The notes beneath the pieces are model-generated. The model searched no databases. It was given only the letters and a program-made list of their open reading frames with translations, and was not told where the DNA came from. A stretch of DNA of 64,000 nt from Lutraria lutraria. Taxonomy: Eukaryota > Mollusca > Bivalvia > Venerida > Mactridae. How positions within the stretch are numbered: position 1 is the first letter of the stretch; each line of letters opens with the position of its first letter. Shown one piece after another: positions 49,184 to 57,712 of this stretch. The stretch is taken from positions 37,339,501 through 37,403,500 of the forward strand of contig OZ026842.1 of the NCBI GenBank assembly GCA_964023205.1, read 5' to 3'. Made by a program: the position numbers and the translations under genes.

Positions 49184-50263
49184 TTATAGTAAAGCATCAA
49201 AGGCTTGTCTTGAAGCTGGACTCATAGGGCCCTTTCTCATCAGGTGAATACGATGTCTCAAAAGGGGTTTCAAGACAGCCTGTCTTGATAAGGTAGATAA
49301 GGATAGGGGTGAAAAACGGCACAATGGAGTGTCTGGTGAACTTCTTGAACTGTGAGATGATCTGCTGGATGAACTTCTAGAACTGTTAGATGATCTGCTG
49401 GATAAACTGTTAGATGAGCTCCTAGATGAGCTAAAGCTACTTGGTCCACTTCTAGATGAATTTTGAGATGAGCTAAAGCTACTTGGTCCACTTTTAGATG
49501 AATTTTGAGAAGTAAAACTTCTACTTGGCCCACTTCTAGATGAATTTCTTGAACTTCTAGATAAACTGCTTGGTCCACTTCTTGATAAACCTCTTGAAGA
49601 ACTGCTTGGTCCACTTCTAGATAAACTTCTAGATGAACTGCTTGGTCCACTTCTAGATAAACTTCTAGATGAACTTCTAGGTGTGCTAAAAGAGCTTGGT
49701 CCACTTCTAGAAGAACTCAAACTCAAACTACTCACAGGACTGATTGGAGACCATTGTAACTTACTGATTGGAGTTACAGCTATAGAGGGTGTTGAAGTGG
49801 TTTGCTTTCGACGACGGAGAGTAATAAAACGTTCATTGATCTTGGCAGGCGATTTTCTGACTGGTGATACTTTTTTAGTTTGAGATTTTCTAGCTTTTTT
49901 AGCTGGTGGTTTTCTGGCAGGCGCTTTTCTGGCTTTTCTAGCTGGTGCTTTTTTAGCTGGCGCTTTTCTGGCTTTTTTAGCTGGAGATTTTCTTGCTCCA
50001 AATTTACGAATAGTCTTTTGACCATTCCATCGGAGTAAACTTCGTATCATGACTCCACCAAGAAATCCACCTCCTCCTGGTTTCAATATGAGTTGACGTT
50101 TAGTATCCATGTCCACTTGATCATCTCCCAGCTGCTCTAATTCATGCTGATGTTTTTGCATAAAGTTTTGTGTTTGTTTAGGTAGCACAATTTTCTTTTT
50201 TAAAATCACCTTTGCTGCTAAGGTGAACCACTTGAGCATTTCTTTTAATCCAGACCGTAGCAT
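49184..50263 (-). CDS. Lys/Ala- and Ser/Arg-repeat virion-like basic protein, with stop in its leader
   Basis: 359 residues in three parts: a helical N-terminus (MLRSGLKEMLKWFTLAAKVI) with LILKPGGGGFLGG; a histone-H1-like KKAPARKARKAP repeat block (about 90-140); and a long Ser/Arg/Gly/Pro repeat region (SRSGPSSSSRS units, about 195-315). It probably condenses DNA in the virion, like adenoviral core proteins (inference). The same frame continues upstream to an ATG at 50333-50335 but is closed by TGA at 50285-50287, so the native N-terminus was probably about 24 residues longer and is now lost. Confidence 0.6.
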   Translation of the reverse strand: MLRSGLKEMLKWFTLAAKVILKKKIVLPKQTQNFMQKHQHELEQLGDDQVDMDTKRQLILKPGGGGFLGGVMIRSLLRWNGQKTIRKFGARKSPAKKARKAPAKKAPARKARKAPARKPPAKKARKSQTKKVSPVRKSPAKINERFITLRRRKQTTSTPSIAVTPISKLQWSPISPVSSLSLSSSRSGPSSFSTPRSSSRSLSRSGPSSSSRSLSRSGPSSSSRGLSRSGPSSLSRSSRNSSRSGPSRSFTSQNSSKSGPSSFSSSQNSSRSGPSSFSSSRSSSNSLSSRSSNSSRSSSSRSSHSSRSSPDTPLCRFSPLSLSTLSRQAVLKPLLRHRIHLMRKGPMSPASRQAFDALL

Positions 50264-50378
50264 TTGCTCCCGTACAGTAGGGTCTCATTCCTGACCCAAA
50301 TGTTCTAACGATTGAGCTATGGCTGTGGCTGACATGATGACTGAATGATCTTATATGAGTAAACGAATACCATGTCGT

Positions 50379-51026
50379 TTATATATACACAACTGGCCCA
50401 CGTTTTTCTCCAGTGATCCAGTGATGAAAAATATCAGTTCTTAACCGATAACTGTCTGGTGTTTGAGGGTGAAAGTCAATCACTAAATACCCATGAGGTG
50501 TAGAGATAGCATCTTGATAAGCGGGTAACAAGTGTGGCAATTGAATTTGATTCGCCAACACTTTGATTTGTCCTTTATCTCTTGTGTTTTGAAATAAGAT
50601 CATGTAATGTGCATTTAAACTCAGGGTACGACTGGCTTTCGATTGTTGAAACATGTTTTGTGTAATGTATATCACACTAGCATTACGATGGTGACCTTTT
50701 CGTGTAAACCATAATTTGATTTTCTCTTCATCTTTATCACCAAGCATGTCATCAAATACAATTAAATGAGGAATGGATGTCTCCTCTACCATCTCTTCAT
50801 CCTCGTCAGGTATCCCCTGTATGAACCGAATACTAGGTTCTTGTTCTTGTAATTGTGCATAGGCTACTTGCCATTCTTTGTAACACCATACAATACGCTC
50901 AGGTACTACTTGAAACAAATCTGATTTGTATTCCAACACCTTTTTTACAAACTGTGTTTTACCAGAGCCACTAGGGCCTGAGATAAACATATTGCAAGGA
51001 TGTTTAAAAAGTAAACTGGACTCCAT
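50379..51026 (-). CDS. genome-packaging ATPase (FtsK/HerA-type, A32-like)
   Basis: 215 residues. Walker A GPSGSGKT is near residue 17, and Walker B HLIVFDDML near residue 90. A sensor-type segment, SVIYITQNMF, carries Gln/Asn after the third strand. This is the single-domain packaging motor of Polintons and of the wider Varidnaviria. It pumps DNA into the preformed capsid. It appears intact, and is preceded by an AATAAATAAA signal that probably ends the upstream transcript. Confidence 0.9.
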   Translation of the reverse strand: MESSLLFKHPCNMFISGPSGSGKTQFVKKVLEYKSDLFQVVPERIVWCYKEWQVAYAQLQEQEPSIRFIQGIPDEDEEMVEETSIPHLIVFDDMLGDKDEEKIKLWFTRKGHHRNASVIYITQNMFQQSKASRTLSLNAHYMILFQNTRDKGQIKVLANQIQLPHLLPAYQDAISTPHGYLVIDFHPQTPDSYRLRTDIFHHWITGEKRGPVVYI

Positions 51027-51066
51027 GACGTGAAAATCACAACTAACACTATTGGAAGAAAAACAT

Positions 51067-51076
51067 TTTATTTATT
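51067..51076 (-). terminator. double AATAAA polyadenylation signal
   Basis: AATAAATAAA on the minus strand, about 90 nt after the 51168 stop and about 40 nt before the ATPase start. It separates early-type genes (PolB side) from the late block (inference). Confidence 0.5.
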
Positions 51077-51167
51077 TGTGTACAACATGAATAACCAGAT
51101 AAAACATGAAATAATTCTTTACAAGATGAATGTTTGTGTATGATTTAGTTCTTTACAAAATGAATGT

Positions 51168-51530
51168 TTATGTATGACTACAAGAATAATCACAACAAGA
51201 ACAACAAAAGTCATGTAATGGTAACAACAGTTTTTCAGAAAATTCAAACACACATTCTGAATGTCCAAATTGACTCAGAAATGTTAACACAGAGTCATTG
51301 TTCACCACCTGTTTGAACCAATCCGTTTCACTAAAGTCCATGGGTACTGATTGTTTATACAATGAATTCATCACATGAAGTCCATGTTTCATTTCTTCAA
51401 ACATGTATGGTGTACTCAACTGTTGTCGAATCCATTCCAGAGAATGATGACCTTCAGGTATCTTCATACGATAAGCAAATACCAATATTTTTCTTAACAG
51501 GGTATGGTTCATAATATCAAACTGTTCCAT
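51168..51530 (-). CDS. small Polinton ORF with Cys-rich tail (unknown)
   Basis: 120 residues, helical, ending in FCCSCCDYSCSHT. Its start overlaps the end of the 51509-51754 ORF. The family is not recognised; it is one of four short ORFs between polymerase and ATPase. Confidence 0.5.
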   Translation of the reverse strand: MEQFDIMNHTLLRKILVFAYRMKIPEGHHSLEWIRQQLSTPYMFEEMKHGLHVMNSLYKQSVPMDFSETDWFKQVVNNDSVLTFLSQFGHSECVFEFSEKLLLPLHDFCCSCCDYSCSHT

Positions 51531-51754
51531 TCTTGAATCGTGTGAATCACTCTATCGTTACATACATAAGTATTCCAATCGTCTCGATGGATAGCTTTCA
51601 AGTCTAAGTGTGCACTGATCATAGCATCACGAAGCATCTGTCTAAATAGTTCAAACGTGTGAGGGTTCAGAATCCACGCGCGAATGTCCTTGACCTTGAC
51701 AAGGTCATCTTGTAAAATACTGTATAAGGTATCCGTATACAGCTCAAATTCCAA
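51509..51754 (-). CDS. small Polinton ORF (unknown)
   Basis: 81 residues, acidic at the start (MEFELYTDTLYSILQDDLVK), helical, with no recognised motif. It overlaps the next ORF by 22 nt, which suggests that both are real and expressed from one message. Confidence 0.45.
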   Translation of the reverse strand: MEFELYTDTLYSILQDDLVKVKDIRAWILNPHTFELFRQMLRDAMISAHLDLKAIHRDDWNTYVCNDRVIHTIQEWNSLIL

Positions 51755-51768
51755 AATGTAATATCAAC

Positions 51769-52137
51769 TTATAAATCGTCTAGATGGTTTACCCATAATT
51801 GAATATTTCCTGAACAAATCACTATTCTAGGTCTATTCGCATGAACGGATTCAATCTCGTCTTTGACTTCTCTTAAGCGATGCCTTAATTTATAGAACAC
51901 GGCACGATACTTTAGAATATGAATAACATGAGTGAACGGTACCTGTCTCTTAAATACCATGATACCACGTATTTTAAACTGTAAATACGGACGCCATCCG
52001 GGGTGAGATCTCCCATTGTCCTCTTCAGCCATACTGAACCATATCACATTGGGGGTAGAACGAAAATTGTTAGCTAAGGCAGATACGTCGCTCAAATTGG
52101 CATCGTGGATTAAAAAATCCCATGTCGTAGATAACAT
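51769..52137 (-). CDS. small Polinton ORF with a faint HUH-Rep-like layout (unknown)
   Basis: 122 residues. The segment NVIWFSMAEEDNGRSHPG followed by WRPYLQFKIRG has the strand-loop-strand order seen around motif II of CRESS-type Rep proteins, but the HxH/HxQ pair is not complete and no catalytic Tyr motif is obvious. I would not call it Rep without structure prediction. Confidence 0.45.
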   Translation of the reverse strand: MLSTTWDFLIHDANLSDVSALANNFRSTPNVIWFSMAEEDNGRSHPGWRPYLQFKIRGIMVFKRQVPFTHVIHILKYRAVFYKLRHRLREVKDEIESVHANRPRIVICSGNIQLWVNHLDDL

Positions 52138-52149
52138 ACGATCTAAGCT

Positions 52150-52416
52150 TTATTGTACCACATTCAGTTTTCGTAGAATAGGTAATTTTTGGTTGAATGA
52201 CAAGTCCTGGCGATCACCTACATCCTTCAACAGTCTCTCTATCTTTCGATGATTCGTATGTTGTAAACTATGTATAGCATTATGAGTAGCCCATGTGTGC
52301 ACTAACTCCATCTTCCATGTTTTAGCGTTAGCCCCTATGACATAACGATAAATTTTAAGTCTCAGCTCTATCGGTAGTAAGGGTATCCAATCCATGTCTT
52401 TATGAATAATGAACAC
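52150..52416 (-). CDS. small F-box-like Polinton ORF (unknown)
   Basis: 88 residues with IPLLPIELRLKIYRYVIG near the N-terminus, similar to an F-box-like LP-x-E-L-x-x-x-I-Y start. If real it could recruit host ubiquitin ligase machinery (speculative). It ends 13 nt before the next ORF. Confidence 0.4.
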   Translation of the reverse strand: MFIIHKDMDWIPLLPIELRLKIYRYVIGANAKTWKMELVHTWATHNAIHSLQHTNHRKIERLLKDVGDRQDLSFNQKLPILRKLNVVQ

Positions 52417-52496
52417 ACTTTGCTTGATTTCACTAAAAGTATCTTTTAGATGACTTGTATAGTACTTCTAGTTATTACCAAAAGTATCCTAAAAGG

Positions 52497-55400
52497 TCAA
52501 GGTCGGTCATGTAGATAACCATAAGGCACAGTCATATGATTCTCGACCACAATACGTTTGGTATACACCGAACGAAATGTTTTCACTTGTTTCTCACTGG
52601 TCACGGTTCTGTCCTTATGACGTTTAATCCGAGGAGCATATTCAACTACGGTCGAATAATTGGGTCTGTCTTTCACCCAATCCACCATCGTATTGAAATT
52701 CACTTGTTGAGTGGCATTGTAGTCTAACGTAATGCCTTTCACTTTGCATTTTTGATGGAGTTCACCGTTTTCAATGTATTCATAGCCATAGTTCTTTGGA
52801 CCTAAAGCGACATATCTCACAATACGACCCTTTGGTACCTCATCTGTCCATTTTCCCAATCGACTGGAGATAATAGGAACATTATAGCCATCAGGGTCAT
52901 GAATGTACATACAACTGTCTGTGTCAAAATACAGTACTCTCTTTCCTAGAGGTTCAAGCACTTTGTACAGTTCTAATCGAGCATAAGCCGTCACAAATGA
53001 AGCCACCACAGGATTGGATGATGAATGAGGGTCTGCTTTGTCCGATTCATCAGTATAATTCATTAACATGAATTCATCATGATCAAAACACTCTGCATAT
53101 TTCACAGACTTTTTAGGATCGTTCAGTATTCCGTAGAACTGGTCCAATCGATGAACATACTCTGTTTTAGGCAAGAGGTTGGTTTGAGCATTTTTACCCC
53201 AGAGACAATTCAACATGGTTTTGGCAAAAGCTCGTTTTCCTGGATTTTTCTCCACCTGTTCCAAACGAATTCCTTCTGCTTCAAAATAATCTTGTTTAAA
53301 TTTATCTTGAGCCTCTTCCGTATCCACCCCTGGAGGATATCCACTAGCCTCTTGTTTCATTTTCAAGTATTTGTCAATGTATTGCCGATAGACGTCCGTA
53401 CTCCATTCATCCCAGTGCCATACATGATACACTTTTGATACTTGATAGCCTAAAGCAATAGCTTTAGCCAATTCAACATGAGTCCATGTGCCATACAAGA
53501 ATCGTTCATACGGGGAATGTGTACAATAATCCATCTCCTTCTCAGCACAGGTACGGCATAGCGTAAACACCATTTTGCTATTACAGTGTATGGGTAAGAC
53601 AGGCATCCATAAATCTTGCGGGGGTAGAACACGGAATTTAATCAGTCCTTTGTATTTCTCAATATGCTGTTGATCAATTTGTTCTTGACTCATGATCACT
53701 GGATGGCCTATCGGATAAGCCCTGTACTTGTTCACATACGGATAGAGAGAACAAATATCCACATATTTGATTTCTTGGTCGTTGTCTACTTCATGATACA
53801 GTCGGACGGCATTCGTACGACCTCCGAACAAAGCTTCCCTGGATTGAATCGGGCCTTGACCATGATAGAATCGTTCCACTCTTGTCTTATAGGCAGGATC
53901 CTTTTGACAACGCTGATCAAATTCACATTCCCACATGACCACAACAGGATATCCCTGTTCTTTCAAAGACACCAGTCGCTTATACGTGTCGTGATAGGCC
54001 TGTTGCATGCTTCTCAAAGTATATGGATTGATGGTACTTCGGTTAGGAAAACAGGTGGGGCACCCATGGTACCAACATTCCATGAATTCATACACTGTGT
54101 TGGTCTCTTGACAATAGCCATCCACGTAATAAGGTCCAATTTTGACTTCGCCTTTGTTATTCAAGGCATGCCGAATATGAATCTCTTCGGTGACAGCCAT
54201 CATTTGTAGCCAACGTATGCCTTTCGTGGAATACCGGGTTTTATTGGGATACCCGGCATCAGAAATCACGGCTAAACTATGAGGTGGCATGGAATTTTTG
54301 CGCCAGGCTTTGTTACACACTTGGGCTAATGTGGTAGCTTCAGTAAATGGATCTATTTGATCACTGTCCAATAATTGTTGACGAAATTCTCCACATCCGC
54401 GCCTTAAAATGTCCACATCCGATTGACAGTATTTCTCCATTTCCTTTTGAAAATCAAATACGTCACCTTTTCTTTCATTGTACCAGGTTAAAAACTCTTC
54501 ACGTCGCTCTGGTTTCATACTATCCGGTTTGTAAAAGTGTAGCGGCAAATAAGGCCCCACATAATCTTGATACGCCAAGGTGATTGCATAGAATGGAAAC
54601 CATCCTTTGGCTAACTCGGTCAGTCCAAATGTATTGGGAAAATCGGAGAGAGGCATACTCAGGAAACTGAGGGAGTCAATCATGCGTATTCCATGCACTC
54701 TCAATTGAATGATTTTACTGCCATTCATAATTAACTGGGGCTTCGCCGTCCCCTGAGTGACCACATATCTAAGAATAAACTGAGCGTCATAGCCTTGAGC
54801 ATTGTGGGCTATCACTGTCGATCCTCGATGGGTAGGGAGGAATAGCCAAGTACAGAATTGTTGTAACGTATTTTCACCACGGAATGTCATTTGTCTGGCT
54901 TCATTAACCTTTTCACAATACTCACATGGAGTTTTCACTGACTTACACATACAGTCACCACAAGCACGTTGAGCCACACAAAAATTAGGTATATGTTCTC
55001 CAGAATCAAAACGACATTCAAAATAAAAAAAGATGAATGGTACTTCTGATACTTTTCTATCGGGTGGTTCATACGTTGGAATGTAACAGTCATGATCTGG
55101 TCCCACTATGGCTTTACAACACCTGCATTTCTTTGTCCCTGGGCAAACGTGACTCCGTTTCGTTCCAATCACCTTTTGCCCACATTTCTTACAATTCCAT
55201 ACGGATTTACAAATGGTTTTACGTTGTTTTCCCGTTTTTGTTTTATGATTGTCAAAACATGCCTGGCACTGGAATAGGCGACGACAATCCGGACATCTTA
55301 TAGATTGCCCTGCTGGGCACAGGGTGTGAGCATAACACTGACAAATAAGGCTACACTGGTGTCCTTCACGGTGATCATAACCGACATCACACCATTCACA

Positions 55401-56015
55401 ATAATAACTCCGCCCGAGAAATCCGGTGATGGATACAATACAGTCATAATGATTATCATGGTGAAAGATATGAATCACACGACTTTTTTCAGTCAGAGCA
55501 GGTGGTTTAAATAACAATTCACTTCCATAATGTTGTGGATGGATTTTAATCACGTAGCTGGGATAGAGATAGTCCTGTAGTTTTTGGTATTCTTCTATAC
55601 CACACGACTGATCCGATGAAATACCCACTTGCTTTAACAATGCTTCAGCTTCGTGTTTTTGAAGATTTTTCTTGGACTGACGTATTAGATTCCATCGTTT
55701 TTTCCATTCCGGGGTTTGATTTTCATGTACTTTGCACCGTCCTACCACATTTGATCTAGCTAAACACATATAGTCCTTACTATTGTCAATACACACAACA
55801 CTTGTCTTTGACTTCCGCATACTGAATAAGTTTGATGCCTTGAATGTTTTCTTTTCGGATCCCTGTGGCATAGCAATATGCGTAATTTCCATCTGTGCCG
55901 CCCCATCATGAATTTTAAATTGACGGTTACTTTGTGACACACGTTCAATTTCATCCAATTTCATGTATTCCAAAGTCCAAATCAGGATGTAGAATAGATA
56001 CTCGAACTCGATCAT
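52497..56015 (-). CDS. protein-primed family B DNA polymerase (N-terminus broken)
   Basis: The open frame has 1172 codons; real homology starts near residue 18 (MKLDEIERVSQSN). Parts in order: Cys/His zinc-binding region (about 205-320, CEWCDVGYDH, CPDCRRLFQC); 3'-5' exonuclease with motif I FFYFECRFD (about 329), motif II HNAQGYDAQF and motif III YCQSDVDILR; a Vsr-like insert VDGYCQETNTVYEF / WYHGCPTC; polymerase motif A DICSLYPYVNKYRAYPIG; motif B KTMLNCLWGKNAQ; and motif C YFDTDS. It replicates the linear element using a protein primer at the TIRs. Two oddities: the exonuclease I Asp is Tyr (codon 55023-55025), and the true N-terminal part lies in another frame (55951-56292). Confidence 0.93.
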   Translation of the reverse strand: MIEFEYLFYILIWTLEYMKLDEIERVSQSNRQFKIHDGAAQMEITHIAMPQGSEKKTFKASNLFSMRKSKTSVVCIDNSKDYMCLARSNVVGRCKVHENQTPEWKKRWNLIRQSKKNLQKHEAEALLKQVGISSDQSCGIEEYQKLQDYLYPSYVIKIHPQHYGSELLFKPPALTEKSRVIHIFHHDNHYDCIVSITGFLGRSYYCEWCDVGYDHREGHQCSLICQCYAHTLCPAGQSIRCPDCRRLFQCQACFDNHKTKTGKQRKTICKSVWNCKKCGQKVIGTKRSHVCPGTKKCRCCKAIVGPDHDCYIPTYEPPDRKVSEVPFIFFYFECRFDSGEHIPNFCVAQRACGDCMCKSVKTPCEYCEKVNEARQMTFRGENTLQQFCTWLFLPTHRGSTVIAHNAQGYDAQFILRYVVTQGTAKPQLIMNGSKIIQLRVHGIRMIDSLSFLSMPLSDFPNTFGLTELAKGWFPFYAITLAYQDYVGPYLPLHFYKPDSMKPERREEFLTWYNERKGDVFDFQKEMEKYCQSDVDILRRGCGEFRQQLLDSDQIDPFTEATTLAQVCNKAWRKNSMPPHSLAVISDAGYPNKTRYSTKGIRWLQMMAVTEEIHIRHALNNKGEVKIGPYYVDGYCQETNTVYEFMECWYHGCPTCFPNRSTINPYTLRSMQQAYHDTYKRLVSLKEQGYPVVVMWECEFDQRCQKDPAYKTRVERFYHGQGPIQSREALFGGRTNAVRLYHEVDNDQEIKYVDICSLYPYVNKYRAYPIGHPVIMSQEQIDQQHIEKYKGLIKFRVLPPQDLWMPVLPIHCNSKMVFTLCRTCAEKEMDYCTHSPYERFLYGTWTHVELAKAIALGYQVSKVYHVWHWDEWSTDVYRQYIDKYLKMKQEASGYPPGVDTEEAQDKFKQDYFEAEGIRLEQVEKNPGKRAFAKTMLNCLWGKNAQTNLLPKTEYVHRLDQFYGILNDPKKSVKYAECFDHDEFMLMNYTDESDKADPHSSSNPVVASFVTAYARLELYKVLEPLGKRVLYFDTDSCMYIHDPDGYNVPIISSRLGKWTDEVPKGRIVRYVALGPKNYGYEYIENGELHQKCKVKGITLDYNATQQVNFNTMVDWVKDRPNYSTVVEYAPRIKRHKDRTVTSEKQVKTFRSVYTKRIVVENHMTVPYGYLHDRP

Positions 56016-56292
56016 TCGATCTCACTTCACATCTCTTGTAGAGCTGATCCATCATATCATTAAACAACCTGTTTGTAAATTCAAACGATTGATTATACGG
56101 TTGAAATGTCACATCATATACTCTAGATTGAGTCTTGAATTTCCTTGACTTTCTTTCCATGCGTGACTGTATGTCATAATAGTCGCGCACAGGCTCAAAC
56201 TTGCTTCGTTTAGTTGGAGGTTCATCCTCACCACTAGTACTGTCGGTATCTGATATGGTTATGATCTTAGAACTTCTCACAACGCGTGACAC
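55951..56292 (-). pseudogene. detached N-terminal part of DNA polymerase B
   Basis: 113 residues ending RVRVSILHPDLDFGIHEIG. Acidic Ser-rich start, then a basic nuclear-signal-like PPTKRSKF, then YQSFEFTNRLFNDMMDQLYKR-type sequence and a VRVSILHPDLD strand. In related elements this type of region directly precedes the LDEIERV segment of PolB. Here the two overlap in different frames at 55964-56015, so a frameshift or small deletion has separated them. Alternative: an independent gene ending inside PolB. Confidence 0.6.
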
Positions 56293-56335
56293 TCTATAAA
56301 AGACGTACGCTCCGTCAGTTTTTTATCATTTCAAC

Positions 56336-57026
56336 ATGAGCGATCCTAAAGTGAACCAATCTGAAGAGAACCGAGATCAAACTTTGATGTATTCATTAAA
56401 GAAGAAAATTAAAGAGGTCAACAACTTAGCGGATCAGCTCTGTGGACAGAAAAATGTAACATGGGATCATATTAATAGTTACAGGGTTAGTAACTGACCC
56501 GATACGGGATATACGGGTCTGTGGAAAACCATATGGGGCGAGACCGAAGGTCGAGTCCCGATATGGTTTTCCACAGACCCGTATATCCCGTATCGGGTCA
56601 GTTACTATGCCTGTAACGATTATATCACGCAGACTACCTTCCGCCTCATCATTTGCAATAAAAGCCTCCATCACAGACCCAATATTTAAATATGAATGAC
56701 TCCATTACAGACCTAATATTTTCTGCTAACCTAATATAGGATATATTAGGTCACCACGTGACGTCAAATCATCCAATGACAGAAGCGTATTTTGTAGTAG
56801 GCGTGATATAAATTGTTATCGTTGTGGAAAGAAAGGACATTATTCTACCAGCTGTACGGAAACCGTCGATAAAAATGAATGCTTTTATTGTCATGAACAA
56901 GGACATTTCATCGCAGACTGTCCTAAGAAACAAGGTGAACAGGTCGATCTACAGGACGCAGAACAGAGTAAGAAAAAACGTAAATACAAAAAGAATCCAA
57001 CAAAAACTGTGAGTGACTTTGTGTAA
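56336..57026 (+). pseudogene. double CCHC zinc-knuckle gene, split by a palindromic insertion
   Basis: The plus-strand ORF from 56336 (MSDPKVNQSEENRDQTLMYS, helical) is cut near 56478. The 3' part resumes near 56811 in a frame shifted by one, with two zinc knuckles of spacing C-x2-C-x4-H-x4-C (CYRCGKKGHYSTSC and CFYCHEQGHFIADC) and a Lys-rich tail ending at 57024-57026. Zinc knuckles bind single-stranded nucleic acid, so an intact product could have been a replication or packaging helper. The gene is divergent from PolB, and AATAAA follows at 57153. The insertion at 56478-56812 introduces a stop. Confidence 0.75.
56478..56812. repeat. composite MITE: 140-bp palindrome plus a 190-bp TIR segment
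   Basis: 56478-56617 is a near-perfect inverted repeat with arms of about 58 bp, starting GTTACAGG and ending CCTGTAAC, around a loop containing GGCGAGACCGAAGGTCGAG. Next to it, 56621-56812 has its own inverted ends TATATCACGC and GCGTGATATA. No clean target duplication could be fixed. Confidence 0.75.
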
Positions 57027-57223
57027 TAGTGTTCGGACAATGCGTTGGACAATTTGTGTTTCGGGACAATTGTGTATCTAAGTGAGTTGTATTTTGTTGT
57101 ACTTTGTACTTTGCTGTACTTTGTTACACTTTGTTACTCAGAATGTTTTCAAAATAAAATGATATACAATGTAATATGCTTTTGTCTTTGCTTGAGAAAC
57201 AAAACGAATCTAACACATATGGT

Positions 57224-57239
57224 GGCCCTAATAAGGGCC
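57224..57239 (-). terminator. histone-type 3' stem-loop after the 78-aa gene
   Basis: On the minus strand GGCCCTTATTAGGGCC, preceded by CCCAAC and followed by ACCA; exact fit to GGYYCTTHTHARRGCC. Only 10 nt separate it from the stop at 57250. No purine-rich element is close downstream; AAGCAAAGACAAAAG lies about 38 nt away. Confidence 0.8.
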
Positions 57240-57249
57240 GTTGGGTACT

Positions 57250-57486
57250 TTATTGCATTTCTGCAAGAAATAAGTATCGCCAATAGTTGGCTGTCAATTC
57301 CTCATCATAATAGATGGAAAGGTCTGGGTACAAATTACCCATCTTGATATCCATCTTCACTTCTACACATGCATCTTGGAATTCAGACAAGTCTGGGTAC
57401 AAATTACCCATCTTGACCACCAAAACATCTTCTTGTAACTCAGACAAGTTAGGTTCATCAGAAGTACTTTTGAAACAGTTGCCCAT
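57250..57486 (-). CDS. 78-residue MGNC protein with duplicated MGNLYPDL motif
   Basis: It starts MGNCFKSTSDEPNLSELQED: Gly2 and Cys4 suggest possible N-myristoylation and palmitoylation, although residue 6 is Lys, not the preferred Ser/Thr. KMGNLYPDLS occurs twice, about 25 residues apart, in an acidic context. The counterpart in the second element (63516-63752) differs at only five positions, mostly conservative, so the protein has been under selection. No family is recognised. It is divergent from the coiled-coil gene at 57713, with a shared CCAAT-box promoter, and ends in a histone-type stem-loop. Confidence 0.7.
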   Translation of the reverse strand: MGNCFKSTSDEPNLSELQEDVLVVKMGNLYPDLSEFQDACVEVKMDIKMGNLYPDLSIYYDEELTANYWRYLFLAEMQ

Positions 57487-57571
57487 GTTGAATCATGAAA
57501 CACAAATGAGCTATGGAACATGAAAAAAAACACTGACCTTGAACAGACCTATGAAATGCCATTAAAATGGA

Positions 57572-57648
57572 CCAATGAAATACCGTTAAAATGGACCAAT
57601 GAAATACCGTTAAAATGGACCAATGAAATACCGTTAAAATGGACCAAT
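57572..57648. promoter_or_regulatory. four CCAAT boxes at 24-bp spacing in a bidirectional promoter
   Basis: CCAAT starts at 57572, 57596, 57620 and 57644, the last as CCAATCAGA, the best NF-Y consensus. The 24-bp unit contains GAAATACCGTTAAAATGG. It lies between the divergent genes starting at 57486 (-) and 57713 (+). The second element keeps four boxes at the same spacing. Confidence 0.7.
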
Positions 57649-57712
57649 CAGAGTCCTTGTATCATATGAGAGTCAGTGACCTTGCCTTGATCTAGTTTCA
57701 TTCTGTATCGAG

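Noticed and set aside
49270..49704. 144-residue HLEVYLEVDQ repeat ORF
   Set aside because: Alternative frame of the Ser-Arg repeat coding region in the 49184-50263 gene.
53664..54209. 181-residue plus-strand ORF
   Set aside because: Antisense shadow of the well-supported PolB reading frame.
56426..56674. 82-residue minus-strand ORF
   Set aside because: Lies in the palindromic MITE; both halves encode inverted copies of the same bases.
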